Origin: JBOHUX01 sp050734915
Lineage (GTDB): Bacteria; Chloroflexota; Dormibacteria; Dormibacterales; Dormibacteraceae
Length of the DNA: 11,622 nucleotides
Assembly: GCA_050734915.1 (NCBI GenBank)
Contig: JBOHUX010000064.1
Location: 1 to 11,622 of the forward strand
Reading direction: 5' to 3'
Both the position numbers and the translations under genes were made by a program. Under the pieces are notes generated by a model. The model was given only the letters and a program-made list of their open reading frames with translations, searched no databases and was not told where the DNA came from. Below are positions 5,909 to 11,622 of the stretch, one piece after another. Position 1 is the stretch's first letter; each line of letters starts with the position of its first letter.

Positions 5909-6771
5909 TGGACCGCCACCGCCCGGCTCAGCACCTCCAGGTCGGCGGCCAGCTCGGCGGGGCGGACGACGGGAATGTCGTGCGGCGAGTCGTACCAGCG
6001 CACGGTGACGCCTGGGAGCAGGGAACGGACGCGGGCCACCCCCTCCCGCTTGATGGTCAGGAAGGGCTCCCAGCTCCGTTCCGCAAGGGCGATCAGAACG
6101 GGCCCCTCGACGCGCGGCCAGAGCTCCGCCGGGCGCCCGGCGAACATCGCCTCCAGGATCTGCCGGCGGACGGGGGCGGTCAGCGTCGAGACCAGGCCCG
6201 AAGACTCGGGCCCGGCCGCCAGCCCCGCCTCCACGAAGGGCATGAGGTCGTCCTCCCAGGCGTCCTCCAGGTAGCGCCGAGCCGCTGCCGCCGCCTCCTC
6301 CAGATCGGCGTAGACGGGGAGGTCCGGCTCCATCATCGAGAGCGCCTCCTCGCGGCTCATGCGGCCGGCCATCGAGGTGAGGCCGGCGTCGATGAAGGCG
6401 AGCCCGCCCACGAGGTCGGGGCGGGAGACGGCCAGCGCCAGCGCGATGGTGGCTCCCCAGGAATGGCCGGCGAGGACCACGCGCTCCATCTCCAGTGAGG
6501 TGATCGCCAGGGCGGCGTCGGCGACCAGCTCGGCGGTCTCGTAGCCGGTGGCCGGCCGGTCGGAGAGGCCGTGGCTGCGCTGGTCCAGGGCCACGATGCG
6601 GCGGCCGGGAAGTGCCCGCGCGAGCCGCTCCCAGTAGCGCGCATTCGAGCTGAGCCCGTGAAGCAGGAGCAGCGCCGGCCTGGGCGAGGAGGGGTCACCC
6701 CATTCGACGTGGTGGAGCCGGACCCCGTCCCGCTCCAGCCAGCCATCCCGCACCCGATCGGTCCTCGCCAC
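5899..6771 (-). CDS. Alpha/beta-fold hydrolase
   Basis: This is a predicted cytosolic esterase, lipase or related hydrolase of 290 residues with the alpha/beta hydrolase fold. It shows the oxyanion segment LLLLHGLSSNARYW (from about residue 34), VALDQRSHGLSDRP (from about 60), the nucleophile elbow GHSWGA with Ser104, and His264 in DSPHDIPV. The acid is less clear: Asp128 after strand 6 (FIDAG) and the Glu in LIALAERSW after strand 7 are both candidates. No signal peptide is seen. The GTG start at 6771 is only 10 nt after the MFS stop and has no SD, but TAGGCT lies exactly 7 nt upstream, so it may be read both from the MFS mRNA and as a leaderless message. The substrate is unknown. Pairing with an exporter would suit detoxification or metabolite processing, which is inference. 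Confidence 0.88.
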   Translation of the reverse strand: MARTDRVRDGWLERDGVRLHHVEWGDPSSPRPALLLLHGLSSNARYWERLARALPGRRIVALDQRSHGLSDRPATGYETAELVADAALAITSLEMERVVLAGHSWGATIALALAVSRPDLVGGLAFIDAGLTSMAGRMSREEALSMMEPDLPVYADLEEAAAAARRYLEDAWEDDLMPFVEAGLAAGPESSGLVSTLTAPVRRQILEAMFAGRPAELWPRVEGPVLIALAERSWEPFLTIKREGVARVRSLLPGVTVRWYDSPHDIPVVRPAELAADLEVLSRAVAVHPR

Positions 6772-6778
6772 GCTCGGG

Positions 6779-6784
6779 AGCCTA
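6779..6784 (-). promoter_or_regulatory. Putative -10 (TAGGCT) overlapping the MFS stop codon
   Basis: On the minus strand TAGGCT begins with the TAG stop of the MFS gene and is followed by 7 nt (CCCGAGC) and the hydrolase GTG. CTGACC, matching 4 of 6 bases of TTGACA, lies 15 nt upstream. Because the TAG is required as a stop codon, this instance could be partly coincidental. The function is inferred from the shared spacing with 8677-8682 and 2212-2217. Confidence 0.4.
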
Positions 6785-8473
6785 GGGGCCGCCGGCCGGG
6801 GTCAGCTCGCCCGGGCGGTCCCGGTCGCGGGCGGTACCTGCCGCCTCACTATCCGGGCGGCGCCGGCGCCTGATCAGCGTGCAGCTGAGCGCCCCCACCA
6901 GAAGCACGATGATCGCCACCCCCAGGGTCGGGCGCATGGCGTCTACGAACGCCCGCACGAAGACGGCGTGGAACACGCTCTGGAGCTGGGCCACGATGTG
7001 CGGGGGCACATCGGCGGGGAGCCGGGCGCCCCCGGTCTGACCGCGACCGACCTGGAACCCGCTGCTGGCGGCGTGGCTGAAGCCGCTCACGAACTGCGCC
7101 CGGAAGCCCGCCGGGATCTGTCCCGCGTGCTGGACGGCCTGGTCGTGCAGGGAGGTGGCGAGCCGGTTCTGGAGGACGGCGCCGACCAGAGAGCTGCCCA
7201 TCGCCGCCCCGACCTGGCGGGTGGTGTTGAGGATGCCGGAGGCCGCCCCCGCCAGCTGGGGGGTGATGTCGCGCATGGCGACGGTCGCGAGCGGGGCGAA
7301 GATGCAGCCCATCCCCAGGCCCGCGAGGACCAGCGGGCCGGTGAAGTAGTACCAGTCGGAGTTGACGCTCGCCACCCAGGCGACGGTGCCCATGCCCGCC
7401 GCGAAGCAGGTGAGGCCGCTCATCAGGATGTACTTGCCGCCGATCCTGTCCACCAGGCGCCCCGCGAAGGGCGCCACGAGCATCGAGGTGCCCGACATGG
7501 GGGCGAAGGTGAGGCCCGCCTTGAGGGCGCTGAACCCGAGCACCGACTGCAGGTAGATGGTCAGCGGCAGGAACAGCCCCAGCATTCCGAACGCCATGAC
7601 GACGCTGATCCAGTTCATGACCGAGAAGTTGCGATTGCGAAAGATCGACAGCGGCACCAGCGGCTCGCCCTTCTGGACGCGCTCCCAGAGCAGGAAGAGG
7701 AGGAAGAGCACGACCCCGGCCGCGATCACTTCGGCGATGTCGATCGGTCCCCAGATCGCCCCCCAGTTGAAGCGCTGGCCCTCGATGAGCCCGAAGACGA
7801 CCCCGAAGAGCCCGGCGCTGGCGAGGACCACCCCCAGCACGTCGAGCCGATGCCGCCGCCCGGGCCTGATGTCCGGCACGATCAGGAAGGTGAGGATCAG
7901 CGCGACGATCCCGATCGGGACGTTGACGTAGAAGATCGACTGCCAGCTGATCTTGCTCACCAGGAGGCCGCCCAGCGTGGGCCCGGTCACGGCCGCGATG
8001 CCCGCCACGCCGCCCCAGACCCCGAAGGCGGCGCCCCGCCGGTCGGGCGGGAAGATGGTGGTCAGGATGGCGAGTGTCTGAGGGGTCAGCAGAGCCCCGC
8101 CCACGCCTTGGACGACGCGGCCGACGATGAGCTCGTTCGCCGTCTGGGCCAGGCCGCAGGCGGCCGAGGCGAGCGTGAAGATGACGAGCCCGGTCGCGAA
8201 GAGGTTCCTGGGCCCGAACAGATCGCCGAGGCGGCCGGCGGTGATCAGCAGCACGGCATAGACGAGGATGTAGGCGTTGAGCACCCACAGGATCGAATCG
8301 AGCGAGGCGTGGAGCCCGTCGATGATGCTCGGAATGGCGATGTTCACGATCGTGGTGTCGAGCAGGATCATGAAGAAGCCCATGCAGAGCACCAGGAGGA
8401 CCAGCCAGGGGTTGGGGTGCCCGCGACCGCGTGCCGGCGCCCCGCCCGGCCGGTGATCGATGCCCTCTCTCAA
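6782..8473 (-). CDS. DHA2-family MFS multidrug exporter (14 TM)
   Basis: This is a predicted proton-driven efflux pump of the inner membrane, drug:H+ antiporter-2 type (relatives include EmrB and QacA). The 563-residue product has LLDTTIVNIAIPSI in helix 1 (motif with Asp39), motif A GRLGDLFGPR (80-89), and an antiporter motif C-like GPTLGGLL further on. A long extracytoplasmic loop precedes the last helix and a basic tail RRRRRPDSEA ends the protein, as in 14-helix DHA2 members. The start is taken as TTG 8473 because AGGAGG lies 8 nt before it and the next helix begins at residue 23. Genuine substrates cannot be inferred. It is likely co-transcribed with the hydrolase gene 10 nt downstream and divergent from the glycoside hydrolase-like gene. 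No TetR or MarR regulator is encoded in the window. Confidence 0.93.
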   Translation of the reverse strand: MREGIDHRPGGAPARGRGHPNPWLVLLVLCMGFFMILLDTTIVNIAIPSIIDGLHASLDSILWVLNAYILVYAVLLITAGRLGDLFGPRNLFATGLVIFTLASAACGLAQTANELIVGRVVQGVGGALLTPQTLAILTTIFPPDRRGAAFGVWGGVAGIAAVTGPTLGGLLVSKISWQSIFYVNVPIGIVALILTFLIVPDIRPGRRHRLDVLGVVLASAGLFGVVFGLIEGQRFNWGAIWGPIDIAEVIAAGVVLFLLFLLWERVQKGEPLVPLSIFRNRNFSVMNWISVVMAFGMLGLFLPLTIYLQSVLGFSALKAGLTFAPMSGTSMLVAPFAGRLVDRIGGKYILMSGLTCFAAGMGTVAWVASVNSDWYYFTGPLVLAGLGMGCIFAPLATVAMRDITPQLAGAASGILNTTRQVGAAMGSSLVGAVLQNRLATSLHDQAVQHAGQIPAGFRAQFVSGFSHAASSGFQVGRGQTGGARLPADVPPHIVAQLQSVFHAVFVRAFVDAMRPTLGVAIIVLLVGALSCTLIRRRRRPDSEAAGTARDRDRPGELTPAGGP

Positions 8474-8481
8474 CTGCCTTC

Positions 8482-8487
8482 CCTCCT
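8482..8487 (-). promoter_or_regulatory. Shine-Dalgarno deciding the TTG start of the MFS gene
   Basis: AGGAGG on the minus strand lies 8 nt before TTG 8473-8471. No ATG or GTG competes in frame nearby before the first membrane helix. Confidence 0.8.
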
Positions 8488-8549
8488 GCCTTCAAAGTTG
8501 CCCGCCCCCCGTTGCCCAACTGCGACGGGGCGGCCGGGAATTCCAATCC

Positions 8550-8555
8550 ACCCTA
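8550..8555 (-). promoter_or_regulatory. Possible -10 (TAGGGT) of the MFS gene with adjacent palindrome
   Basis: TAGGGT on the minus strand would give a start near 8542 and a leader of about 70 nt ahead of the MFS SD. The perfect palindrome TGCCCGGGCA (8565-8574) sits in the spacer/-35 area, where a repressor could bind. There is no convincing -35 box. Weak inference. Confidence 0.3.
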
Positions 8556-8630
8556 CCCTCTGCATGCCCGGGCACGGCCGGCGGGAGACCGCAAGGCCGG
8601 GTTCCGATCTCTCCGGGCCGCCACATCGGT

Positions 8631-8649
8631 GAGCGATTCCCAATCACTC
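8631..8649. promoter_or_regulatory. Operator-like inverted repeat in the divergent region
   Basis: GAGCGATT-CCC-AATCACTC forms two 8-bp half sites matching at 7 of 8 positions around a 3-bp spacer. The right half is part of AATYACTCATCTAG copy 3 and lies directly before a TAGGCT hexamer at 8653. The position between a drug exporter gene and a divergent gene is typical for a dimeric repressor site. The protein that would bind is not in the window. Confidence 0.45.
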
Positions 8650-8658
8650 ATCTAGGCT
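8642..8658 (+). promoter_or_regulatory. Copy 3 of AATYACTCATCTAG motif, followed by TAGGCT
   Basis: AATCACTCATCTAGGC (8642-8657) repeats positions 1-16 in opposite orientation without mismatch. It ends in TAGGCT (8653-8658), the same hexamer that recurs 24 nt later at the glycoside hydrolase-like gene start. Confidence 0.5.
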
Positions 8659-8676
8659 GTCCAGTCCCGGAGAATC

Positions 8677-8682
8677 TAGGCT
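8677..8682 (+). promoter_or_regulatory. Putative leaderless -10 (TAGGCT) of the glycoside hydrolase-like gene
   Basis: TAGGCT is followed by 7 nt and GTG 8690, so the transcript would begin at or next to the start codon. ATCTAGGCT occurs twice as a direct repeat with a 24-nt period (8650-8658 and 8674-8682). No SD precedes GTG 8690, in keeping with a leaderless message. Inferred. Confidence 0.55.
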
Positions 8683-8689
8683 ATGCCCG

Positions 8690-9844
8690 GTGAGACGGGG
8701 GGCGTCGCTGCGCCTGCTGCTGCGCCGGACGGCGCGGCTCGGCCCCCGCCTGCCGGGCAGGCCCCCGGTGGGGCGCCTTCTCGCTCTCTGCCTGGTGAGC
8801 GCGCTCCTCTTCGGAACCCTGGCCGCGGCGGGTCCGGCGCCGGTGCCCATGGTCCCCAGGCCGCCACTGGTCGGCTTCTCGTTCAGCCCCCAGGCGGCCC
8901 TCTATCTGGGGGAGGACCCCGACCGGACGCTGACGACGCTGCTCGTCCGGTTGCGCCCCGACCTGGTCCGGCTGCCGGTCTACTGGAGCGACGTGGCGCC
9001 GACTCCGGACGGGTTCGACTTCGCCGAGGTCGATCGGATGCTCGCTCTCATCCGGGGGTTCGACTCCCGGCATCACGCCCACACCCGCGCTGTCCTGGTC
9101 GTGGGCGCCCGCAACATCGACTACCCCGAGCTTCACGTTCCCGGCTGGATGCCGATCGATCCCACGCTGCGGATGCCCAGCCTGCTCCGGTCGGCCGCCT
9201 ACCGGGCCTATCTGCGGACGGTCGTCCTCCGCTACGCGGCCGACCCCCTCCTCGACGCCTGGCAGATCGAGAACGAGCCCCTCGACGATGTCGCGGGCCC
9301 GGGCATCGACGCCGCGGTGTCGGTCTCCACGATGGCCTCAGAGATCAGGCTGGCCAAGTCGGCCGACCCCGCCCACCCGGTGGTGGTGACCACGTACAAC
9401 TCCGCCGGGCTCAACCTCGACCAGCGCCAGCTGAGCCCGCTGTCCGGACTCTACTCGATCCTGCCGGGACCCCACGCGGTCGGGCACCCGCTCCCCGCCC
9501 TCACCCTGGGGGACGTGCTCGGCCTCGACGTCTATGTCGTCACCCCGACCACCCCGCTCAGCGATGCCAGCGCCCGGAAGAGGATCCACTGGAAGCAGAG
9601 CACGCTCGCCTTCTGGGCCGAGCAGGCGCGGCTGCAGGGCAAGCAGCTCTGGATCACGGAGATGCAGTCCTCGCCCTGGGTGACGGGGGCCGGATTCACG
9701 ATCAACGACCTCTACTACAGCGCCCAGGAGTACCGGGCCGAGGGTGCCTCCGTGGTCCTCCTCTGGGGCGTCGAGCAATGGGTCCAGGATCCGATCTGGA
9801 TGCGGGCCGGCCAGCGGGCGTTCCGCCTGCTGCGCGAGGGCTGA
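8690..9844 (+). CDS. Membrane-anchored or secreted TIM-barrel glycoside hydrolase-like protein
   Basis: This 384-residue protein begins with an Arg-rich stretch and a hydrophobic segment at about 28-46 (LLALCLVSALLFGTLAAAG), a signal peptide or anchor, so it acts outside the membrane. The rest resembles clan GH-A (beta/alpha)8 hydrolases: LVRLPVYWSDVAPTPDGFDFAEVDRML after strand 2, a candidate acid/base Glu196 in WQIENEP at the end of strand 4, and a candidate nucleophile Glu324 in LWITEMQSSPW at strand 7, 128 residues apart. LLWGVEQW resembles the strand-8 Trp region. I cannot assign a GH family (39, 42 and 5 have similar motifs) or a sugar substrate. GTG 8690 is preferred because of the TAGGCT-N7 spacing and because it keeps the signal segment. 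The ATG at 8683 is in another frame. Confidence 0.75.
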   Translation: MRRGASLRLLLRRTARLGPRLPGRPPVGRLLALCLVSALLFGTLAAAGPAPVPMVPRPPLVGFSFSPQAALYLGEDPDRTLTTLLVRLRPDLVRLPVYWSDVAPTPDGFDFAEVDRMLALIRGFDSRHHAHTRAVLVVGARNIDYPELHVPGWMPIDPTLRMPSLLRSAAYRAYLRTVVLRYAADPLLDAWQIENEPLDDVAGPGIDAAVSVSTMASEIRLAKSADPAHPVVVTTYNSAGLNLDQRQLSPLSGLYSILPGPHAVGHPLPALTLGDVLGLDVYVVTPTTPLSDASARKRIHWKQSTLAFWAEQARLQGKQLWITEMQSSPWVTGAGFTINDLYYSAQEYRAEGASVVLLWGVEQWVQDPIWMRAGQRAFRLLREG

Positions 9845-9905
9845 CGCGTCCCGCCCGGGGCCCCCTGCCGCGGTGCCGCCCGCAGGTGCCATCATCGTAG
9901 GTTCA

Positions 9906-10262
9906 ATGGACCGCATCCTGATGGAGGGGATGGCCTTCTACGGCCGCCACGGCGTCTTCCCGGCCGAGCGAGAGCTGGGGGGCCGCTTCACCGTCGACGT
10001 CGAGCTCGAGGGCGACCTCGGCGAGGGTGCGGCCACCGATCGCCTCGAGGACACCATCAACTACGTCGAGGCATACGAGGCGGTCCGTGCGGTCGTCGAG
10101 GGGGAGTCCTGCCATCTCCTGGAGGCGGTCGCCTCGCGGATCGCCGATCGTCTGCTGAGGCTCGATCGCGTGCGGCGGGCCACGGTCCGGGTCCACAAGC
10201 GACCGCCGCTCCCCGGCGAGTTCCGCGCCTTCGGTGTCGAGATCGTCCGCTCGCGAAGTTGA
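9906..10262 (+). CDS. folB: Dihydroneopterin aldolase (FolB)
   Basis: FolB converts 7,8-dihydroneopterin to 6-hydroxymethyl-7,8-dihydropterin and glycolaldehyde in folate synthesis. The 118-residue product has the family length and pattern: MAFYGRHGVFPAERELGG, DTINYVEAYEAV, HLLEAVASRIADRLL and VRVHKRPPLPG. Glu21, Tyr53, Glu73 and Lys99 match the catalytic or binding residues E22/Y54/E74/K100 of S. aureus DHNA with an offset of -1. ATG 9906 gives the exact family N-terminus, although only a weak AGG lies before it. The stop overlaps the larC start as TTGA, so folB, larC and folD are probably translated as one coupled operon. folP and folK are not in the window. Confidence 0.94.
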   Translation: MDRILMEGMAFYGRHGVFPAERELGGRFTVDVELEGDLGEGAATDRLEDTINYVEAYEAVRAVVEGESCHLLEAVASRIADRLLRLDRVRRATVRVHKRPPLPGEFRAFGVEIVRSRS

Positions 10263-11410
10263 TCGTCTACTTCGACTGCTTCGGGGGCATCTCGGGTGAC
10301 ATGGCGCTGGGCGCGCTTCTCGACGCCGGCGGCGAGGGTGCGATCCTGGACGCGACGGTGGCGGCGCTCCGCCTCGGCGGCGAGGTCCGGCTGCGGACGC
10401 GCCGTGAGGAGCGGGGCCACCTGAGCGGGGTCCGGGTCATCGTGGAGGTCGGCGAGGGACCGCCGCGGCGGTTCCCCGAGCTGCGCGCGATCGTTGCCCG
10501 CGCGGAGCTGCCGGAGCGGGTGCGCGAGCGCTCGCTGGAGGCGCTCGGCCGGCTCGCCGATGCCGAGGCGCGGATCCACGGCGTGCCCGCCGCCGACCTA
10601 CACCTCCACGAGCTGGGCGGCGCCGACACTCTCGTTGACCTCGTGGGCGCCTTCTGGCTCCTCGATTCACTGGGCGCCGGCTGCGGCTACTCGTCGGCGC
10701 TTCCCGCGCCCGAGGGAGCCCAGGCCGGGATGCCCCTGCCGGCACCGGCGGCGCTCGAGATCCTGGCCGGCACCGGAGCCACCTGGCGACCGGCCCTCAC
10801 GACCGCCGAGACGGTGACCCCGACCGGGGCAGCCATCCTCGCCACCGCCACCCGCTTCGAGCGCCCTGAGATGCGGGTCGAGCGCGTCGGCTATGGCATC
10901 GGCGCCCGTCCCGAGCCGGGCAATGCGATGCGCGTCTGGCTGGGAGAGCCGGTCCGGGGGGTGTCGGACCTGGTGTCGGTCCTGGAGAGCAACCTCGATG
11001 ACATGGCCCCCGATCTCATCGCCGCCCTGGCGGAGGATCTGATGGAGGCGGGTGCGCTCGACGTCACCGTCACCCCGGTCCTGATGAAGAAGGGGCGCCC
11101 CGGGCACCTGGTCAGCGTGCTCTCCCCGCCCGACCTCGCGGAGAGGATCGGCGAGCTCATCCTGCGCTCCAGCTCGACGCTCGGCGTCCGGCTCACGACG
11201 GCCTCGCGGATGCTGGCCGGGCGGCGGCTGATCGAGGTCGCGACCGCCTTCGGCCGGGTCCGCGTGAAGGTCAAGGAGATGGACGGTCAGGTGGTCGACG
11301 TCAGCCCCGAGTACGAGGACTGCCGCCGGCTCTCACGCGAGCGCGGCGTCGATCTCCGGGAGGTGATGCGGGCCGGGGCCGACGCGGCCCGAAAGGAGCT
11401 CTCCAACTGA
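10259..11410 (+). CDS. larC: Nickel-pincer cofactor nickel insertase (LarC)
   Basis: LarC inserts nickel into pyridinium-3,5-bisthiocarboxylic acid mononucleotide, the last step in making the nickel-pincer cofactor of lactate racemase and related LarA-type epimerases. The 383-residue product begins MIVYFDCFGGISGDMALGAL, the family hallmark, and contains LHLHELGGADTLVDLVGAF, TPTGAAILAT, ESNLDDMAPDLIAAL and VLMKKGRPGHLVSVL. The start is TTG 10259, overlapping the folB stop (TTGA), without an SD. It is one uninterrupted frame, unlike the frameshift-expressed larC of Lactobacillus plantarum. In the middle, SSALPAPEGAQAGMPLPAPA replaces the usual longer SPLPLG...HG stretch, so the family's HG pair before the PVPAPA-like motif is missing. 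larA, larB and larE are not in the window. Confidence 0.92.
   Translation: MIVYFDCFGGISGDMALGALLDAGGEGAILDATVAALRLGGEVRLRTRREERGHLSGVRVIVEVGEGPPRRFPELRAIVARAELPERVRERSLEALGRLADAEARIHGVPAADLHLHELGGADTLVDLVGAFWLLDSLGAGCGYSSALPAPEGAQAGMPLPAPAALEILAGTGATWRPALTTAETVTPTGAAILATATRFERPEMRVERVGYGIGARPEPGNAMRVWLGEPVRGVSDLVSVLESNLDDMAPDLIAALAEDLMEAGALDVTVTPVLMKKGRPGHLVSVLSPPDLAERIGELILRSSSTLGVRLTTASRMLAGRRLIEVATAFGRVRVKVKEMDGQVVDVSPEYEDCRRLSRERGVDLREVMRAGADAARKELSN
11392..11398 (+). promoter_or_regulatory. Shine-Dalgarno for the CTG start of folD
   Basis: AAAGGAG inside the last larC codons lies 8 nt before CTG 11407, the same spacing as at the MFS gene. It supports initiation at a non-standard start codon. 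Confidence 0.6.
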
Positions 11411-11622
11411 CGGCGACCCTCATCGACGGCAGGGCGATCGCGGATTCGATCCTCGACGAGGTCCGGCAGCGCGCCTCGGAATGGCTGGCGAGCGGAGGCC
11501 GCCGCCCGCACCTGGCCGCCGTGCTGGCGGCGGAAGACGCCGCCTCCCAGGTTTACGTGCGAGGGAAGCGACGTGCGTGCGAGCGGGTGGGGATGACCTC
11601 CTCCGAGCACCAGATGCCGCCC
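11407..11622 (+). CDS. folD: FolD (methylene-THF dehydrogenase/cyclohydrolase), 3' truncated by window
   Basis: FolD oxidises 5,10-methylene-tetrahydrofolate to methenyl-THF and hydrolyses it to 10-formyl-THF, supplying one-carbon units for purines and formyl-Met. Only the first 72 codons are present. Translation from CTG 11407 gives TATLIDGRAIADSILDEV after the initiator, then AEDAASQVYVRGKRRACERVG. Counting CTG as residue 1 places Tyr50 and Lys54 exactly where the catalytic Tyr50/Lys54 of E. coli FolD lie, so nothing is missing at the N-terminus. No ATG, GTG or TTG occurs in frame nearby upstream, the CTG overlaps the larC stop as CTGA, and AAAGGAG is 8 nt ahead. A CTG start is therefore the best reading. 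A sequencing error in the first codon is the alternative. Confidence 0.88.
   Translation, partial: MTATLIDGRAIADSILDEVRQRASEWLASGGRRPHLAAVLAAEDAASQVYVRGKRRACERVGMTSSEHQMPP

Noticed and set aside
6968..8632. 554-codon plus-strand frame opposite the MFS gene
   Set aside because: Its composition (Asp, Glu, Arg, His, Pro, few aromatics) is typical of an antisense shadow. The minus-strand frame gives a complete 14-helix MFS exporter.
8683..9900. 405-codon frame starting at ATG 8683
   Set aside because: It is out of frame with the TIM-barrel protein and is Pro/Gly/Arg-rich without motifs. The GTG 8690 frame has a signal segment and NEP/TEM catalytic motifs.
9898..9903. TAGGTT before folB as a leaderless -10
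   Set aside because: Only 2 nt separate it from ATG 9906, which breaks the 7-nt spacing seen elsewhere. No GTG or ATG lies at the expected distance.
10437..10745. Minus-strand frame within larC
   Set aside because: Short antisense frame with Arg/Pro/Ala bias, inside a fully conserved gene.

Overview
The window is G+C-rich (roughly 70%) bacterial chromosomal DNA, densely packed with housekeeping genes and with no sign of a mobile element, CRISPR array, tRNA or rRNA. Type II fatty acid synthesis genes with separate accD and accA, very high GC3, frequent GTG/TTG starts, four-base ATGA overlaps and several starts lacking a Shine-Dalgarno (SD) sequence fit a deep-branching, high-GC soil lineage such as Dormibacterota/Chloroflexota or a deep actinobacterial class. 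This placement is inferred from style only and is weak.

Left part (1-5657): lipid synthesis. A structured, apparently non-coding leader (1-247) precedes fabH (248-1282), which has a strong SD. A TauE/SafE-type permease (1378-2133) separates fabH from a tight fabD-fabG-accD-accA operon (2257-5657). Together these genes supply malonyl-CoA (AccA/AccD, with biotin carboxylase and BCCP encoded elsewhere), load it onto ACP (FabD), start the chain (FabH) and reduce the 3-ketoacyl-ACP (FabG). acpP, fabF, fabI and fabZ are not in this window. A predicted 13-codon leaderless upstream ORF overlaps the fabD start.

Middle part (5658-9844): a predicted 33-residue membrane protein; a leftward pair consisting of a 14-TM DHA2-type MFS exporter and an alpha/beta hydrolase; a 216-bp divergent intergenic region rich in promoter-like and operator-like sequence; and a rightward gene for a membrane-anchored or secreted TIM-barrel glycoside hydrolase-like protein.

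Right part (9906-11622): folB, larC and the start of folD in an overlapping operon. Folate enzymes flank the nickel-pincer cofactor enzyme LarC. folD appears to begin with a CTG codon inside a CTGA overlap with the larC stop.

The most interesting non-coding signals are (i) a TA(A/G)GCT hexamer followed at exactly 7 nt by GTG in three places, which looks like a leaderless-promoter signature, and (ii) the motif AATYACTCATCTAG occurring three times, always in intergenic DNA. I found no convincing large novel system. The novelty candidates are regulatory sites and small ORFs.
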